From assembly GCF_003182355.1 (NCBI RefSeq), contig NZ_QGTW01000013.1, forward strand, positions 62,001 through 126,000: a DNA stretch of 64,000 bases, read 5' to 3'. A program made the position numbers and the translations under genes. Shown in pieces: positions 55,622 through 64,000 of this stretch. The first letter of the stretch is position 1, and each line of letters starts with the position of its first letter. The notes beneath the pieces are model-generated. The model did not search any database. It saw only the letters and a list, made by a program, of their open reading frames with translations, and was not told the DNA's origin. The stretch is from Cytobacillus oceanisediminis (GTDB taxonomy: Bacteria > Bacillota > Bacilli > Bacillales > Cytobacillaceae).

Positions 55622-56800
55622 ATGAATAAAGAAACAATGCGTTTTTGGATACTTATTAGCATTGTTGCGATTTCAGGGTTCAGCCAGGGAATGCTCCTTC
55701 CGTTAATCGCCATTATTTTTGAAAATGACGGCATTTCCTCCAGTTTGAATGGCTTGAATGCAACTGGGTTATATATTGGGATACTCCTAATCTCTCCTTT
55801 TATGGAGTATCCACTGAGAAAGTATGGGTATAAGCCGGTTATTATACTGGGCGGACTCCTTGTCGTTCTCTCCCTTGTTCTTTTTCCGGTTTGGAAGTCA
55901 TTCTGGTTTTGGTTTATTTTGCGGCTCCTGATTGGAATTGGCGACCATGCCCTTCACTTTGGAACACAAACATGGATCACGTCATTTTCACCGGAGAATA
56001 GACGCGGCCGGAATATTTCACTGTATGGATTATTCTTTGGAGTTGGATTTGCTGTAGGTCCTTTAATGGCACCGCTTGTAAAAATCAATGAGACACTGCC
56101 GTTTATCATATCTTCCCTTCTATGCCTGATCGCCTGGATGTTTTTATTTACTCTGAAAAACGATTATCCGGAACAATCCATTGAAATCAATTCGTTTAAA
56201 GAAACAATGAAGCGTTTTTCAAAGGCTGCCAAATATGGCTGGGTGGCATTTTTACCGGCTTTAGGTTACGGATTTCTTGAGGCTTCTTTGAATGGAAGCT
56301 TCCCTATATATGGCCTGAGAATTGGGCTTGAGGTTTCCAGCGTATCACTTCTGCTGACTTCGTTTGCAATTGGCGGAATTGCGTTCCAGCTCCCACTCGG
56401 AATCATGAGCGATAAATATGGAAGACGCAATGTTTTAATGGGTGTACTTTTTATTGGGTTTATTAGCTTTATTGCTGCAAGCTTGCTGGAAGAATCGGTG
56501 CTGGCGCTTACCGTGTGCCTCTTTATTGCCGGAATGGTGGTTGGCTCCACCTTTTCACTCGGTATCACCTATATGGCAGACTTAATGCCTAAAAATTTAT
56601 TGCCGACTGGGAATTTGCTTTGCGGGGTCGCTTTTAGTGTTGGAAGCCTAATTGGCCCTTATATCGGCGGACTTTTTATTCAATTCTTTAAATCAGTCAG
56701 CTTTTTTAACATTATTAGCATTATGCTTTTGCTAATCTTCCTTGCAGTTACATTATTCGGAAATAAACAGCCGGCTTTTGAAAAAAGCCAGTCATTTTAA
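55622..56800 (+). CDS. yfkF: Major facilitator superfamily transporter (YfkF-like)
   Basis: 392 aa with 12 predicted helices and the MFS loop motif DKYGRRNVLMG between helices 8 and 9 (GIMSDKYGRRN). The N-terminal half has LIGIGDHALHFGTQTW and NRRGRNISLYGLFFG. Probably a drug/metabolite exporter. Position relative to yfkE matches B. subtilis yfkF. ATG with AGAGG upstream. Confidence 0.85.
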   Translation: MNKETMRFWILISIVAISGFSQGMLLPLIAIIFENDGISSSLNGLNATGLYIGILLISPFMEYPLRKYGYKPVIILGGLLVVLSLVLFPVWKSFWFWFILRLLIGIGDHALHFGTQTWITSFSPENRRGRNISLYGLFFGVGFAVGPLMAPLVKINETLPFIISSLLCLIAWMFLFTLKNDYPEQSIEINSFKETMKRFSKAAKYGWVAFLPALGYGFLEASLNGSFPIYGLRIGLEVSSVSLLLTSFAIGGIAFQLPLGIMSDKYGRRNVLMGVLFIGFISFIAASLLEESVLALTVCLFIAGMVVGSTFSLGITYMADLMPKNLLPTGNLLCGVAFSVGSLIGPYIGGLFIQFFKSVSFFNIISIMLLLIFLAVTLFGNKQPAFEKSQSF

Positions 56801-56829
56801 GGGGATCTGTATGGAGATCCTCTTTTTTG
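56801..56829 (+). terminator. yfkF terminator
   Basis: GGGGATCT/AGATCCTC stem followed by TTTTTT. Confidence 0.8.
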
Positions 56830-57062
56830 TGGAGTTTGACGGCTTATCAGGAGGAATTTTTCGCTGCAGATGCTCGTTGACATGTTAATTTGAGCTTTGG
56901 CCATTTTATATGCAAGTTTTTCATTTGAATCATCTTCATTTAATGGCAAGTTTTAAAATATTTTTGCACACACCAGATATACACAAAATCCTCATGTTAG
57001 CGATAATAGTTCATTTGTAACATTTATCCTCTCCTTCCGTCTAATGGAATGAGGTGAATGGG

Positions 57063-57881
57063 ATGAAGTATATTACGGCATTTTTATTATCTTCTTTTTT
57101 ACTGGCTGGCTGCTCACCGGCCAATGGCGTTAACCCATCTGCAGACAACTATGATCCACAACCAAAAGATGTAATTGATTCTCATGGAAGCATTGAACAT
57201 TTAGAAGAACTTGATCGATTTATTGAACAAGTTGACAAGCAGAAAAAGGCTAAAGTGCGCATTGTCCAATATACAATTGAAGGGGAGCCCATTCTGACAG
57301 ACTTGGATTATAATAGGGAAATCATTCAATATCAACACGACACGACCAGAGACCAATACGGCTCTGGCAGCATAACTAAAAAAACTTGCCAAAATATCGC
57401 CAAAACAGAAACCAATACAGAAACATACTATAATCTCAGCTGCAGCGGGATCCAGGAGGAAATCATTTATGTAGAGCATGACAGCACCGCTCAGGACCGC
57501 TTTGAGTTCCACTTGAAGTATGGCGTTGGCAAAAAGAACGAAATCAATACAAAAAATCAGGAGCTTGTAAAGGATCTGCAAAATGGGGAAATGGTGACTG
57601 TCAGCGATTTTCAGTTTTCTGAAGAAGAGTTAAACAGAATATACAAAGCAATGATTTTTGCAAACTATTTGAGTGAAGTAAATTTATCAGACTCCTGTAA
57701 TCAAAAACCATATGAAAGCTACGAACTAACCGTCTGGATAAATAGCGGGGAACGTCATTTTGAATGGACCGAATGCGACAAAAGCCCGGATGGCAAAAAA
57801 ATGTCGGCTATGAAAGACCAAGTCCTTGAAATCCTTAAGCAAAATGAAACCTACAAAGCGCTCCCCCTCTCTAAAGGGTAA
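57063..57881 (+). CDS. DUF4362-type lipoprotein
   Basis: 272 aa from ATG 57063 with GAGGTGA upstream; a GTG three codons earlier overlaps it. Lipobox LLAGC (Cys 17). The domain DSHGSIEHLEELDRFIEQV, RIVQYTIEGEPILTDLDYN, and three further cysteines resemble DUF4362. Anchored outside the membrane; function unknown. Confidence 0.85.
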   Translation: MKYITAFLLSSFLLAGCSPANGVNPSADNYDPQPKDVIDSHGSIEHLEELDRFIEQVDKQKKAKVRIVQYTIEGEPILTDLDYNREIIQYQHDTTRDQYGSGSITKKTCQNIAKTETNTETYYNLSCSGIQEEIIYVEHDSTAQDRFEFHLKYGVGKKNEINTKNQELVKDLQNGEMVTVSDFQFSEEELNRIYKAMIFANYLSEVNLSDSCNQKPYESYELTVWINSGERHFEWTECDKSPDGKKMSAMKDQVLEILKQNETYKALPLSKG

Positions 57882-57921
57882 TGAATAAAAATCAAGCATT
57901 TGTCACAATTCTAATGGACTG

Positions 57922-58107
57922 TTTACCTTTTCAATTCATAGGTTATATAGTAAAATAAAGATAAATAGAATACAATATTTGCATAATGCTAATTGCATTA
58001 TCTCATATGACCGGTTTTACTGCTGTCACCTCCATGGTGGCAGCTTTCGTCGTTTTTTAGGGGTATTGAATGTGATTATTCTTCTCAATAAGGTGATTGA
58101 GAAGAAT
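57922..58107 (+). promoter_or_regulatory. Structured leader of the zosA-like gene
   Basis: Possible promoter TTTACC (57922-57927), 18 bp, TATAGT (57946-57951). Then inverted repeat ATAATGC-TAATT-GCATTAT (57983-58001), a terminator-like hairpin (58022-58044 with T6 at 58053-58058), and a second hairpin with a perfect 12-bp stem and 6-nt loop (58078-58107), all before the start codon at 58175. Attenuation or metalloregulator control is inferred. Confidence 0.55.
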
Positions 58108-58174
58108 CATTATACAGACAACCGGAGAAAAATTGGAATTTATATAAACACAACTCATTTTAGGAGGAGAAACC

Positions 58175-60097
58175 ATGAGTATGGAAGCAAAGGCTTTACT
58201 AAAAAGCAGCAATACACCTGATGAAAATTTCTTGGAAAAAATAAAACCCCATGCCGAACTAATTGCAGCTCTTTTCAGCGGTGTACTAATCCTTGCAGGC
58301 TGGCTATTGGACCGCAGCGACCTGACAACTGCATCCATTTTCACCTATTTGATGGCCTTTATCATTGGCGGTTTTGCCAAGGCGAAAGAAGGCATCGAGG
58401 AAACGATTGAGAATAAAGAACTGAATGTTGAAATGCTGATGATATTTGCAGCAATTGGATCAGCTATTATCGGCTACTGGACAGAAGGTGCCATTTTAAT
58501 TTTCATTTTCGCGGTTAGTGGCGCTTTGGAAACGTACACAATGAATAAAAGCCACAAGGAAATTTCATCTCTTATGGAATTGCAGCCGGAAGAGGCGTTA
58601 AGAATTACTGGCGGAACCGAGGAACGCGTCCATGTTTCAGAGCTGGCCATTGGGGATCAGATTTTGGTTAAGCCCGGTGAAAGGGTTCCGTCTGATGGAA
58701 CAATTGTAAAGGGGTATTCTTCCCTGGATGAAGCTGCCATTACCGGGGAATCACTCCCTGTTTCCAAGACTGCTGACGAGCCGGTATTTGCGGGTACAGT
58801 TAACTTGAACGGTTCGATTACAGTTGAAATAACCAAACCGAATAATGAAACGCTTTTTCAAAAAATCATTGAGCTTGTACAATCTGCACAGAGTGAGAAG
58901 TCTCCTTCCCAGCTTTTTATTGAAAAGTTTGAGGGCACATACGTAAAAATTGTTTTGGCCGTTGTTGTACTAATGATGTTTGTACCTCATTTCCTTTTAG
59001 GATGGAGCTGGACAGAGACCTTTTACAGGGCAATGATCCTGCTGGTAGTTGCTTCGCCATGTGCCCTTGTCGCATCCATCATGCCGGCAACTTTATCGGC
59101 AATTTCAAATGGTGCCAGGCACGGAATCCTTTTTAAAGGCGGCGTGCATCTCGAAAACTTAAGCCACCTAAAAGCGATTGCTTTTGATAAAACCGGGACT
59201 CTGACAAAAGGGAAGCCGGAAGTAACAGATGTCGTGGTCAAACAGGGCCTTGCTAAAGATGATATGCTGCTGAAGGCAGCTTCCATTGAAAGCCACTCCA
59301 ACCACCCTCTTGCGAATGCAATTGTCAAATATGCCAAAGAAAATCTTTCCGTACCGCTTGTTCACCCGGAAAGCATTGAAGATGTAACTGGCTTTGGCGT
59401 CAAGGCCACTGTTGGTCATGATGAATGGAAAATAGGCAAGGCAGCCTTTGTTGGAAAAACGGAAGCGAAGGCATTTGCAGACGGTGCTGCAGACCGAATG
59501 GCAAGCGAGGGGAAAACAGTCGTTTTTATTCAAGTAAATGATGAAGTTGTAGGCCTTATCTCCTTGAAGGATGTGGTCCGCGATGAAACAAAGCAGGCCC
59601 TTGACCAGCTTAAAAAGCAGGGCATTTACACCATTATGCTGACAGGGGACAGCCAAACAACTGCTACAGCCATTGCCAGTGAAAGCCATGTAAATGATCA
59701 TATCGCTGAATGTCTACCTGAAAATAAAGTTGAGCATCTTAAAAAACTGAAGGAAAAGTACATTAATGTAGCAATGGTCGGAGATGGAATTAACGATGCC
59801 CCTGCCCTGGCAACTGCCAATGTAGGGATTGCCATGGGTGAAGGAACCGATGTTGCATTGGAAACTGCTGATGTTGTTCTAATGAAAAATGATCTGCCTA
59901 AAATTGCGGAGGCCATTGACCTATCACGCCGCATGAATCGAATTATAAAGCAAAATGTCATCTTTTCCATTACCGTCATCATGTTTTTGATTGCATCCAA
60001 TTTCCTGCAGATTCTTGATTTGCCTTATGGTGTTATCGGACACGAAGGATCCACAATATTGGTTATTTTAAACAGCTTGAGACTGTTAAGGTCATAA
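58175..60097 (+). CDS. zosA: ZosA-type heavy-metal P-type ATPase
   Basis: 640 aa P1B ATPase, full length for ZosA. Eight membrane helices; actuator TGES, metal-site SPC in VASPCALVAS, phosphorylation DKTGTLTKG, SHSNHP, and hinge VGDGINDAP. No N-terminal HMA or CxxC domain, as in B. subtilis ZosA (zinc transport linked to peroxide stress). The N-terminal FAKAKEGIEETIENKELNVE stretch is very like ZosA. ATG with AGGAGGAG upstream. Confidence 0.88.
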   Translation: MSMEAKALLKSSNTPDENFLEKIKPHAELIAALFSGVLILAGWLLDRSDLTTASIFTYLMAFIIGGFAKAKEGIEETIENKELNVEMLMIFAAIGSAIIGYWTEGAILIFIFAVSGALETYTMNKSHKEISSLMELQPEEALRITGGTEERVHVSELAIGDQILVKPGERVPSDGTIVKGYSSLDEAAITGESLPVSKTADEPVFAGTVNLNGSITVEITKPNNETLFQKIIELVQSAQSEKSPSQLFIEKFEGTYVKIVLAVVVLMMFVPHFLLGWSWTETFYRAMILLVVASPCALVASIMPATLSAISNGARHGILFKGGVHLENLSHLKAIAFDKTGTLTKGKPEVTDVVVKQGLAKDDMLLKAASIESHSNHPLANAIVKYAKENLSVPLVHPESIEDVTGFGVKATVGHDEWKIGKAAFVGKTEAKAFADGAADRMASEGKTVVFIQVNDEVVGLISLKDVVRDETKQALDQLKKQGIYTIMLTGDSQTTATAIASESHVNDHIAECLPENKVEHLKKLKEKYINVAMVGDGINDAPALATANVGIAMGEGTDVALETADVVLMKNDLPKIAEAIDLSRRMNRIIKQNVIFSITVIMFLIASNFLQILDLPYGVIGHEGSTILVILNSLRLLRS

Positions 60098-60100
60098 GAA

Positions 60101-60130
60101 AAAGCCTGGGAACTCAAACTCCCAGGCTTT
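60101..60130 (+). terminator. zosA terminator
   Basis: Perfect 10-bp stem AAAGCCTGGG/CCCAGGCTTT followed by TTT; A-rich on the other side so it may serve both strands. Confidence 0.85.
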
Positions 60131-60171
60131 TTTGAAGTTGGACAGTACTTATACAAGTACCTATTTGCTTA

Positions 60172-60276
60172 TTAATGATAACCGTTTTGCCCGTTAGCAG
60201 AACCGGATGTTTTTTGTTTTGGTTTATTCTTCCCTTTTTGCTTCGTGCCGCCGTCTTTTTTCGTATGTTTTGTCAT
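60172..60276 (-). CDS. 34-residue basic small protein
   Basis: Short Lys/Gly-rich peptide (starts MTKHTKKDGGTKQKGKNKPK, ends GQNGYH) with an AAGGAGGG site upstream. Composition resembles minor small acid-soluble spore or coat-associated peptides, but no family was recognised. Confidence 0.6.
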   Translation of the reverse strand: MTKHTKKDGGTKQKGKNKPKQKTSGSANGQNGYH

Positions 60277-60362
60277 GATAAGCCCTCCTTAAAAGATGAA
60301 TTCCCCCATCTATATTGTGTAACTATAGACGCTTTTTTAAGAAGGAAACTGCAGGAATTTTT

Positions 60363-61187
60363 TCAGCAATCTTCTTTTTTGAATTTAGTATTGATGGCAT
60401 TGATTTCCCCGCCGAGAATGATGATAATTCCCGATATGTAAAACCAGATCATCAGGACAATGATGGCCCCTATGCTACCGTAAGTAGCGGAAAAATTGCC
60501 AAAACTGCTGACATAGTAGGAAAAAGCAAGCGAAGACAGCACCCAGCCAACTGTGGCAAAAAGCGCTCCCGGCACCGCGCTTATACAGGTCAGCTTTTTA
60601 TTGGGCGCAATCCAATAAAGGCCAGTAAACACAATAAAAAGGATGATTGGACTGACCAGCCAGCGCAGCATATTCCATATTGCCAGGAATTGGCCGGATA
60701 ACCCAAATTCTGAAAATAAAAACAGTCCGATTTGCTTGCCGAATACAGGCAGAAGCAAAGCCAGCACAAACACAAAAATCATGGCAAAGGTCAGCAATAT
60801 GGCCATTCCTCTTGCAATTAGAAACGGGCGGCTTTCTTTTACGTCATATGCCTTATTAAAAGCCCTTACTACCGCATTAATGCCATTGGAAGCAGACCAA
60901 ATGGTTGCGATGATCCCAAAGGAAAGCAATTTTCCATTTTTCTGCGTAATTTCATAGATATTTGTTTCAATCAGCTTCATCGTTTCGCCCGGGGCAAAAT
61001 CCCGAATAACATTTAATATGTCTTCTGTTGTAATCGGCAAATACGGAAGCAATGTCACTAAAAATATTAATAAAGGAAAGAGAGAGAGAAGGAAAAAATA
61101 AGCCAATTGGGCGGCAAGACCCAGCACATCATCTTCCTCTATTCTCCTCCATAAGTTTGGAATCAGAGTCGAAAAAGCTCGTCCCAT
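60363..61187 (-). CDS. yfkH: YihY/BrkB-family membrane protein (YfkH)
   Basis: 274 aa from ATG 61187 (GAGGTG upstream; frame opens at 61232). Six membrane helices; LAAQLAYFFLLSLFPLLIFLVTLLPYLP and ATIWSASNGINAVVRAFNKAYDV are family hallmarks, ending in a basic tail. Once called RNase BN by error; now regarded as a membrane protein of unknown function. Second gene of a yfkI-yfkH operon. Confidence 0.9.
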   Translation of the reverse strand: MGRAFSTLIPNLWRRIEEDDVLGLAAQLAYFFLLSLFPLLIFLVTLLPYLPITTEDILNVIRDFAPGETMKLIETNIYEITQKNGKLLSFGIIATIWSASNGINAVVRAFNKAYDVKESRPFLIARGMAILLTFAMIFVFVLALLLPVFGKQIGLFLFSEFGLSGQFLAIWNMLRWLVSPIILFIVFTGLYWIAPNKKLTCISAVPGALFATVGWVLSSLAFSYYVSSFGNFSATYGSIGAIIVLMIWFYISGIIIILGGEINAINTKFKKEDC

Positions 61188-61206
61188 TCCAACACCTCGC
61201 TTGAGT

Positions 61207-61587
61207 TTAATGCGGAGCCCGAACCGTCTCACCAGCAGATTCCTGTGGCGTTCCGCTTGATCCCTTCGGCTTTATATCGCTAAATGCCTGTTTGGTATTT
61301 TGGACGATTTCTGTTACTTCTGGAGCCATCTCCTTTAACTCCTCAACAGTCCCAGTAATAAAAGCCACATCCTCACTCACTTGCTCAATTGCTGTCTTGA
61401 CTTTATTCGATACTTCCTTCACCTGGGTAACGGCTTCATTTGGATGCTTTAAATAATAACCTACATCACTGGACGTTTTTTTGCAGTTATAGACAACGGT
61501 TTCTCTTGTTGTCTTATCCAGCATGCTCAATGCTCCTCCTGCAAGTGCCCCATAAAATACACCTTTCCAAAACAATGATTTCCCCAT
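61207..61587 (-). CDS. yfkI: YtxH-domain protein (YfkI)
   Basis: 126 aa: N-terminal GxxxG membrane segment (FWKGVFYGALAGGALSMLD) followed by amphipathic helices, as in YtxH proteins. ATG with AAAGGAG upstream. Sits 19 bp before yfkH, the same pairing as in B. subtilis, but without a yfkJ phosphatase gene ahead. Confidence 0.88.
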   Translation of the reverse strand: MGKSLFWKGVFYGALAGGALSMLDKTTRETVVYNCKKTSSDVGYYLKHPNEAVTQVKEVSNKVKTAIEQVSEDVAFITGTVEELKEMAPEVTEIVQNTKQAFSDIKPKGSSGTPQESAGETVRAPH

Positions 61588-61789
61588 ATTTTATTTCTCC
61601 TTTGGCAAATTTATTATATGAAAATTTAATTCATTTTTTCCCTTTTTTTAAAATAACGAAACCTTTCTGTTCCGCATATTGGTATCGTTTGTATTATGTA
61701 CAATCCGTCTCTCCTATATTTTCTACTAATTTCCATTGCAGATGCAACCCTTAATTCAGTTGACATTTTTTTAAGAACATGGAAAGATG
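61588..61789. other. Upstream region of yfkI
   Basis: About 200 AT-rich bases. It must contain the yfkI promoter, but no clear hexamer pair was identified and no gene was seen. Confidence 0.5.
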
Positions 61790-62020
61790 AAAAGAAAAGC
61801 GGAAGGCGCCCGCTTAAGGACGCAGACTAAAAACGCCACGTCCTGTGGCAACGTCTGCATGACCCGCATCCTGCGGGCCTCAAGCATAAGACGAGCCCTG
61901 TAAGAAAGTGTTCTTTCTTCTGAAAGGGATTGGCTTATGTTTCGAGTCCCTTGGAGCCGAAACTAGACAAACTTATGACCTCGAGCCGATGGCGCCTGTA
62001 GCTAGACAATTGAAAAGCGG
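61790..62020. repeat. Bacillaceae AAGCGG...GGCGCC intergenic repeat element
   Basis: Bounded by AAAGCGGAAGGCGCC at the left and GGCGCCTGTAGCTAGACA at the right, with further internal hairpins (GGACG...CGTCC-type, CCCGCATCCTGCGGG, AAGAAAGTGTTCTTTCTT). Such roughly 200-bp structured elements recur between genes in several Bacillaceae; no protein is encoded. Function unknown. Confidence 0.7.
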
Positions 62021-62080
62021 AGACCCGTGACCTTACAGTTACTGCTTCTTCAAATACATAACAATGAGAGGATGTCCGGC

Positions 62081-62311
62081 ATGAATAATTTATCGGAAAA
62101 ATCGGTTGAAAATGTTGAGTTCATGATTGAAGCAATTAAAGAAAAGTTAAAGGTTCTAAATCTAGGGGCTATCAAGCCATCCCATTTTGATGAGGAAATG
62201 TATGAAGAATTAAAAGACATCTACGATCTTGTTATGAAAAAAGATTCCTTCAGCCCAAATGAAATGCAGGCATTGGTAGAAGAGCTCGGCAATCTTAGAA
62301 AAAATAAATAA
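62081..62311 (+). CDS. yfkK: DUF1128/UPF0435 protein YfkK
   Basis: 76 aa from ATG 62081 with AGAGGATG upstream; the open frame extends to 62027 inside the repeat. Small helical protein; [19 protein letters not shown] and [19 protein letters not shown] are the family pattern. Function unknown; position matches B. subtilis yfkK. Confidence 0.88.
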   Translation: MNNLSEKSVENVEFMIEAIKEKLKVLNLGAIKPSHFDEEMYEELKDIYDLVMKKDSFSPNEMQALVEELGNLRKNK

Positions 62312-62315
62312 ATTG

Positions 62316-62345
62316 AAAGCAGCCAGTTTTGGCTGCTTTTTTACT
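62316..62345 (+). terminator. yfkK terminator
   Basis: AAAGCAGCC/GGCTGCTTT stem with T6. Confidence 0.85.
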
Positions 62346-62350
62346 GGATG

Positions 62351-63343
62351 CTAATAAAGTCCTTCTCCCTCAATGATCCCCGATATCAATAAAGTATGGT
62401 GTTCAGCCAATGAAATCTCCACGCCTGTATCCAAATATCGGATAAATGGACGCTGCAGGCTCTTAAGGATTTTCGTTACAATTGCTTTCCTGCCATTATT
62501 TAAAAGAACCTTGCTCCCAGGGATATAGGATGGAACTTCCTGGACAAACTGTTTAACCAACTCAATGGTAAATACCGTGCCGCTTTTCGCCATCATGTAT
62601 TCCATTGCTTCATGAGGAGGCATTCCATCTTTGGAAATTAAATTATCATACATATTGGAAATTCCGCAAATTTGAGCAAATTCATGGATTTGGCTGCCCT
62701 CCAACCCCCGGGGACTGCCGCTTCCATCTGCATGCTCATGATGCTGATAAGACATATGGGCTGAAAGAAGACTGATTTCACGTCTTTTTCGAAGAAACTC
62801 AAATCCTTCCTTGGCATGGTCTTCTCCGTTTTCTGCGATTGCTTTTCCGATATCATGAAGCAGGGCACCTACAGCAAGATCCCGAATTTGCCTCTGCGAA
62901 ACCTGTCTTTTTTTCGCAAGCTTTAGAGACAGCAAAGCCGTGTTGACCGCATGGGCAAAGTCCCTTAGTTCCTCAGCCAGCGTCGAAGCAGGAACCAGGA
63001 CAATCGCTTTGCGCCTTCCAACTTCTTCTGCAAGCTTCAAGGCCAGCTTCTGCACTTCGCGGACCGGAAACTCCTCCTTATTTGCCGCAGCCTGGAAAGC
63101 TCTCTGCACCGTTTCAATTGCATCGATCCATGTTGGAAAGTCAACCATTTCATCTATTGTGATTCCGGAAGACTCAGCATCTTCCACAAATAAATACCGG
63201 ATATCCATTTCCTTCAGCCTGCCCAAATATACCGGGTGGATCGAACGGCCTGCAGCAAGGAGGACACGCCTCTGCTTGTCATAAATCGGCTTGGCCAGCT
63301 GCATTAAATTATGATTGTATTCATCTATGCTAATCAGTCTCAT
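62351..63343 (-). CDS. HD-GYP-type phosphohydrolase
   Basis: 330 aa from ATG 63343 with GGAGGTGGTGA upstream. An N-terminal domain of about 110 residues is followed by the HD domain (LLHDIGKAI) and the downstream block HHEHADGSGSPRGLEG. In typical enzymes this reads HHExxDGxGYPxG; here GYP is GSP. Predicted cyclic-di-GMP phosphodiesterase, though the altered triad leaves activity uncertain. Confidence 0.85.
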   Translation of the reverse strand: MRLISIDEYNHNLMQLAKPIYDKQRRVLLAAGRSIHPVYLGRLKEMDIRYLFVEDAESSGITIDEMVDFPTWIDAIETVQRAFQAAANKEEFPVREVQKLALKLAEEVGRRKAIVLVPASTLAEELRDFAHAVNTALLSLKLAKKRQVSQRQIRDLAVGALLHDIGKAIAENGEDHAKEGFEFLRKRREISLLSAHMSYQHHEHADGSGSPRGLEGSQIHEFAQICGISNMYDNLISKDGMPPHEAMEYMMAKSGTVFTIELVKQFVQEVPSYIPGSKVLLNNGRKAIVTKILKSLQRPFIRYLDTGVEISLAEHHTLLISGIIEGEGLY

Positions 63344-63455
63344 TTTCACCACCTCCATTTTCCTTAAGTATACAAATACAAGGATAAGCTGTCATTTGAT
63401 TTTCAGGATAATTTACTGAAAACACCGAAATATATTCTTGTTTACCCAATCACTA

Positions 63456-63487
63456 AAAACCCCCTGCCACTTTCGGCAGAGGGTTTT
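63456..63487 (-). terminator. yfkM terminator
   Basis: CCCTCTGCC/GGCAGGGGG stem on the minus strand followed by T5. Confidence 0.85.
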
Positions 63488-63498
63488 GAAAATTTAAG

Positions 63499-64000
63499 CT
63501 ATAATAATTTAAGCGCTTCGCGGGTAAAGGCAGGGATATCGTCCGGCTGGCGGCTTGTGACCAGCTGGTTCTGGCAAACGACTACTTCTGTGTCCTGATA
63601 GTTTGCGCCGGCGTATTCCATATCGACTTTAATGGACTTGTAACCTGTAGCGTCGCGGCCTTCAAGCGTCTTTGCTGTAAGGAGCAGCTGCGGCCCGTGA
63701 CAGATGGCAAAAACCGGCTTCTTATCGTCCATGAACGATTTAGCAAACTGTACGAAACGGTCATCTGCACGAAGCTGGTCTGGTGAGAACCCGCCTGGCA
63801 GGAATAACGCATCAAAGTCCTGCGGGTTTACGTTATCGATGCTCTCATCGATTTCGACAGCTGCTTCTCCTTGCTTCCCTTTTACAGTTTTCCCCTTTTT
63901 CTTCTCAATCGTTACCACTTCATGGCCTGCTTCTTTAAATGATTGGGCAGGCTCTGTATATTCTGCATCTTCAAACATATTCGTCATTAAGCAAGCGATT
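63499..64000 (-). CDS. yfkM: DJ-1/PfpI-family protein YfkM, partial at the window end
   Basis: Intracellular PfpI-type protein (B. subtilis general stress protein 18). Nucleophile Cys in FAICHGPQLL, LFLPGGFSPDQLRADDR, and GYKSIKVDMEYAGANYQDTE. The frame stays open to position 64000, reading IACLMTNMFEDAEYT, so the ATG at 63987 is internal and the first few codons lie outside the window. Possible deglycase/chaperone of the YajL/Hsp31 superfamily. Confidence 0.9.
   Translation of the reverse strand, partial: IACLMTNMFEDAEYTEPAQSFKEAGHEVVTIEKKKGKTVKGKQGEAAVEIDESIDNVNPQDFDALFLPGGFSPDQLRADDRFVQFAKSFMDDKKPVFAICHGPQLLLTAKTLEGRDATGYKSIKVDMEYAGANYQDTEVVVCQNQLVTSRQPDDIPAFTREALKLL

Noticed and set aside
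1..64000. Prophage, insertion sequence, integron or CRISPR array
   Set aside because: No transposase, integrase, phage structural gene, terminal inverted repeats with target duplication, or regularly spaced repeat-spacer array was found.

Overview
This window reads as chromosomal DNA from an AT-rich, endospore-former-type Bacillaceae (Cytobacillus/Mesobacillus/Bacillus-like). The indications are strong AGGAGG ribosome binding sites, frequent TTG/GTG starts, sigma-A promoters, many short hairpin-plus-T-run terminators, and a right end collinear with the Bacillus subtilis yfk region (yfkAB, yfkD, yfkE/chaA, yfkF, yfkH, yfkI, yfkK, yfkM). No rRNA, tRNA, IS element, prophage or CRISPR array was seen. 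Genus-level placement is an inference.

Region 1 (about 1-21.7 kb) is a nitrogen-heterocycle/ureide catabolic island. It holds three paralogous cytosine-deaminase-like amidohydrolases, two further TrzA/SsnA-like amidohydrolases translated from overlapping genes, two paralogous family-5 substrate-binding lipoproteins, one Dpp/Opp-type ABC transporter core, and a three-gene signalling/transport unit (sensor-domain-less LytS/YesM-type kinase, AraC-type response regulator, SSF-type permease) joined by ATGA overlaps. It also carries allantoinase (allB), allantoate amidohydrolase (allC), ureidoglycine aminohydrolase (allE) and a small cupin. Four promoters (both binding-protein genes, the overlapping amidohydrolase pair, and allB) share one architecture: two 8-bp direct repeats offset by exactly 21 bp, followed 28-29 bp later by TATAAT. 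This is the geometry expected for an AraC-family activator, so the island looks like one regulon. The substrate beyond allantoin is unknown; this is the best candidate for an undescribed system.

Region 2 (21.8-25.9 kb) has DUF488, a small coiled-coil membrane protein, hemY, a DoxX-like protein and a C45-family hydrolase. Region 3 (25.9-31.7 kb) is the L-lactate utilisation locus lutABC-lutP-lutR, with an identical 22-bp candidate LutR operator before lutA and lutP. Region 4 (31.7-46 kb) is housekeeping and stress genes: a gpx-ohrR peroxide operon with a clear operator, DUF5634, a VOC protein, an AAA ATPase, a radical-SAM SPL-family protein with a candidate LexA box, an SDR, selO, DUF1540, a UDG-family protein, rlmD, an AlkA-like glycosylase, pdaA, class I fumarase and an SE1561-family protein. 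It also contains two decayed genes and several structured repeats.

Region 5 (46-64 kb) holds DUF421, gamma-glutamyltransferase, two YtxH proteins, the yfk-syntenic genes, an acyl-CoA dehydrogenase, a pyridoxamine-oxidase-like protein with a damaged start, OsmC, a DUF4362 lipoprotein, a ZosA-type P-ATPase with a structured leader, an HD-GYP protein, and a DJ-1/PfpI (yfkM) gene cut by the window end. Sequence motifs were read by eye; no alignment or database search was run.
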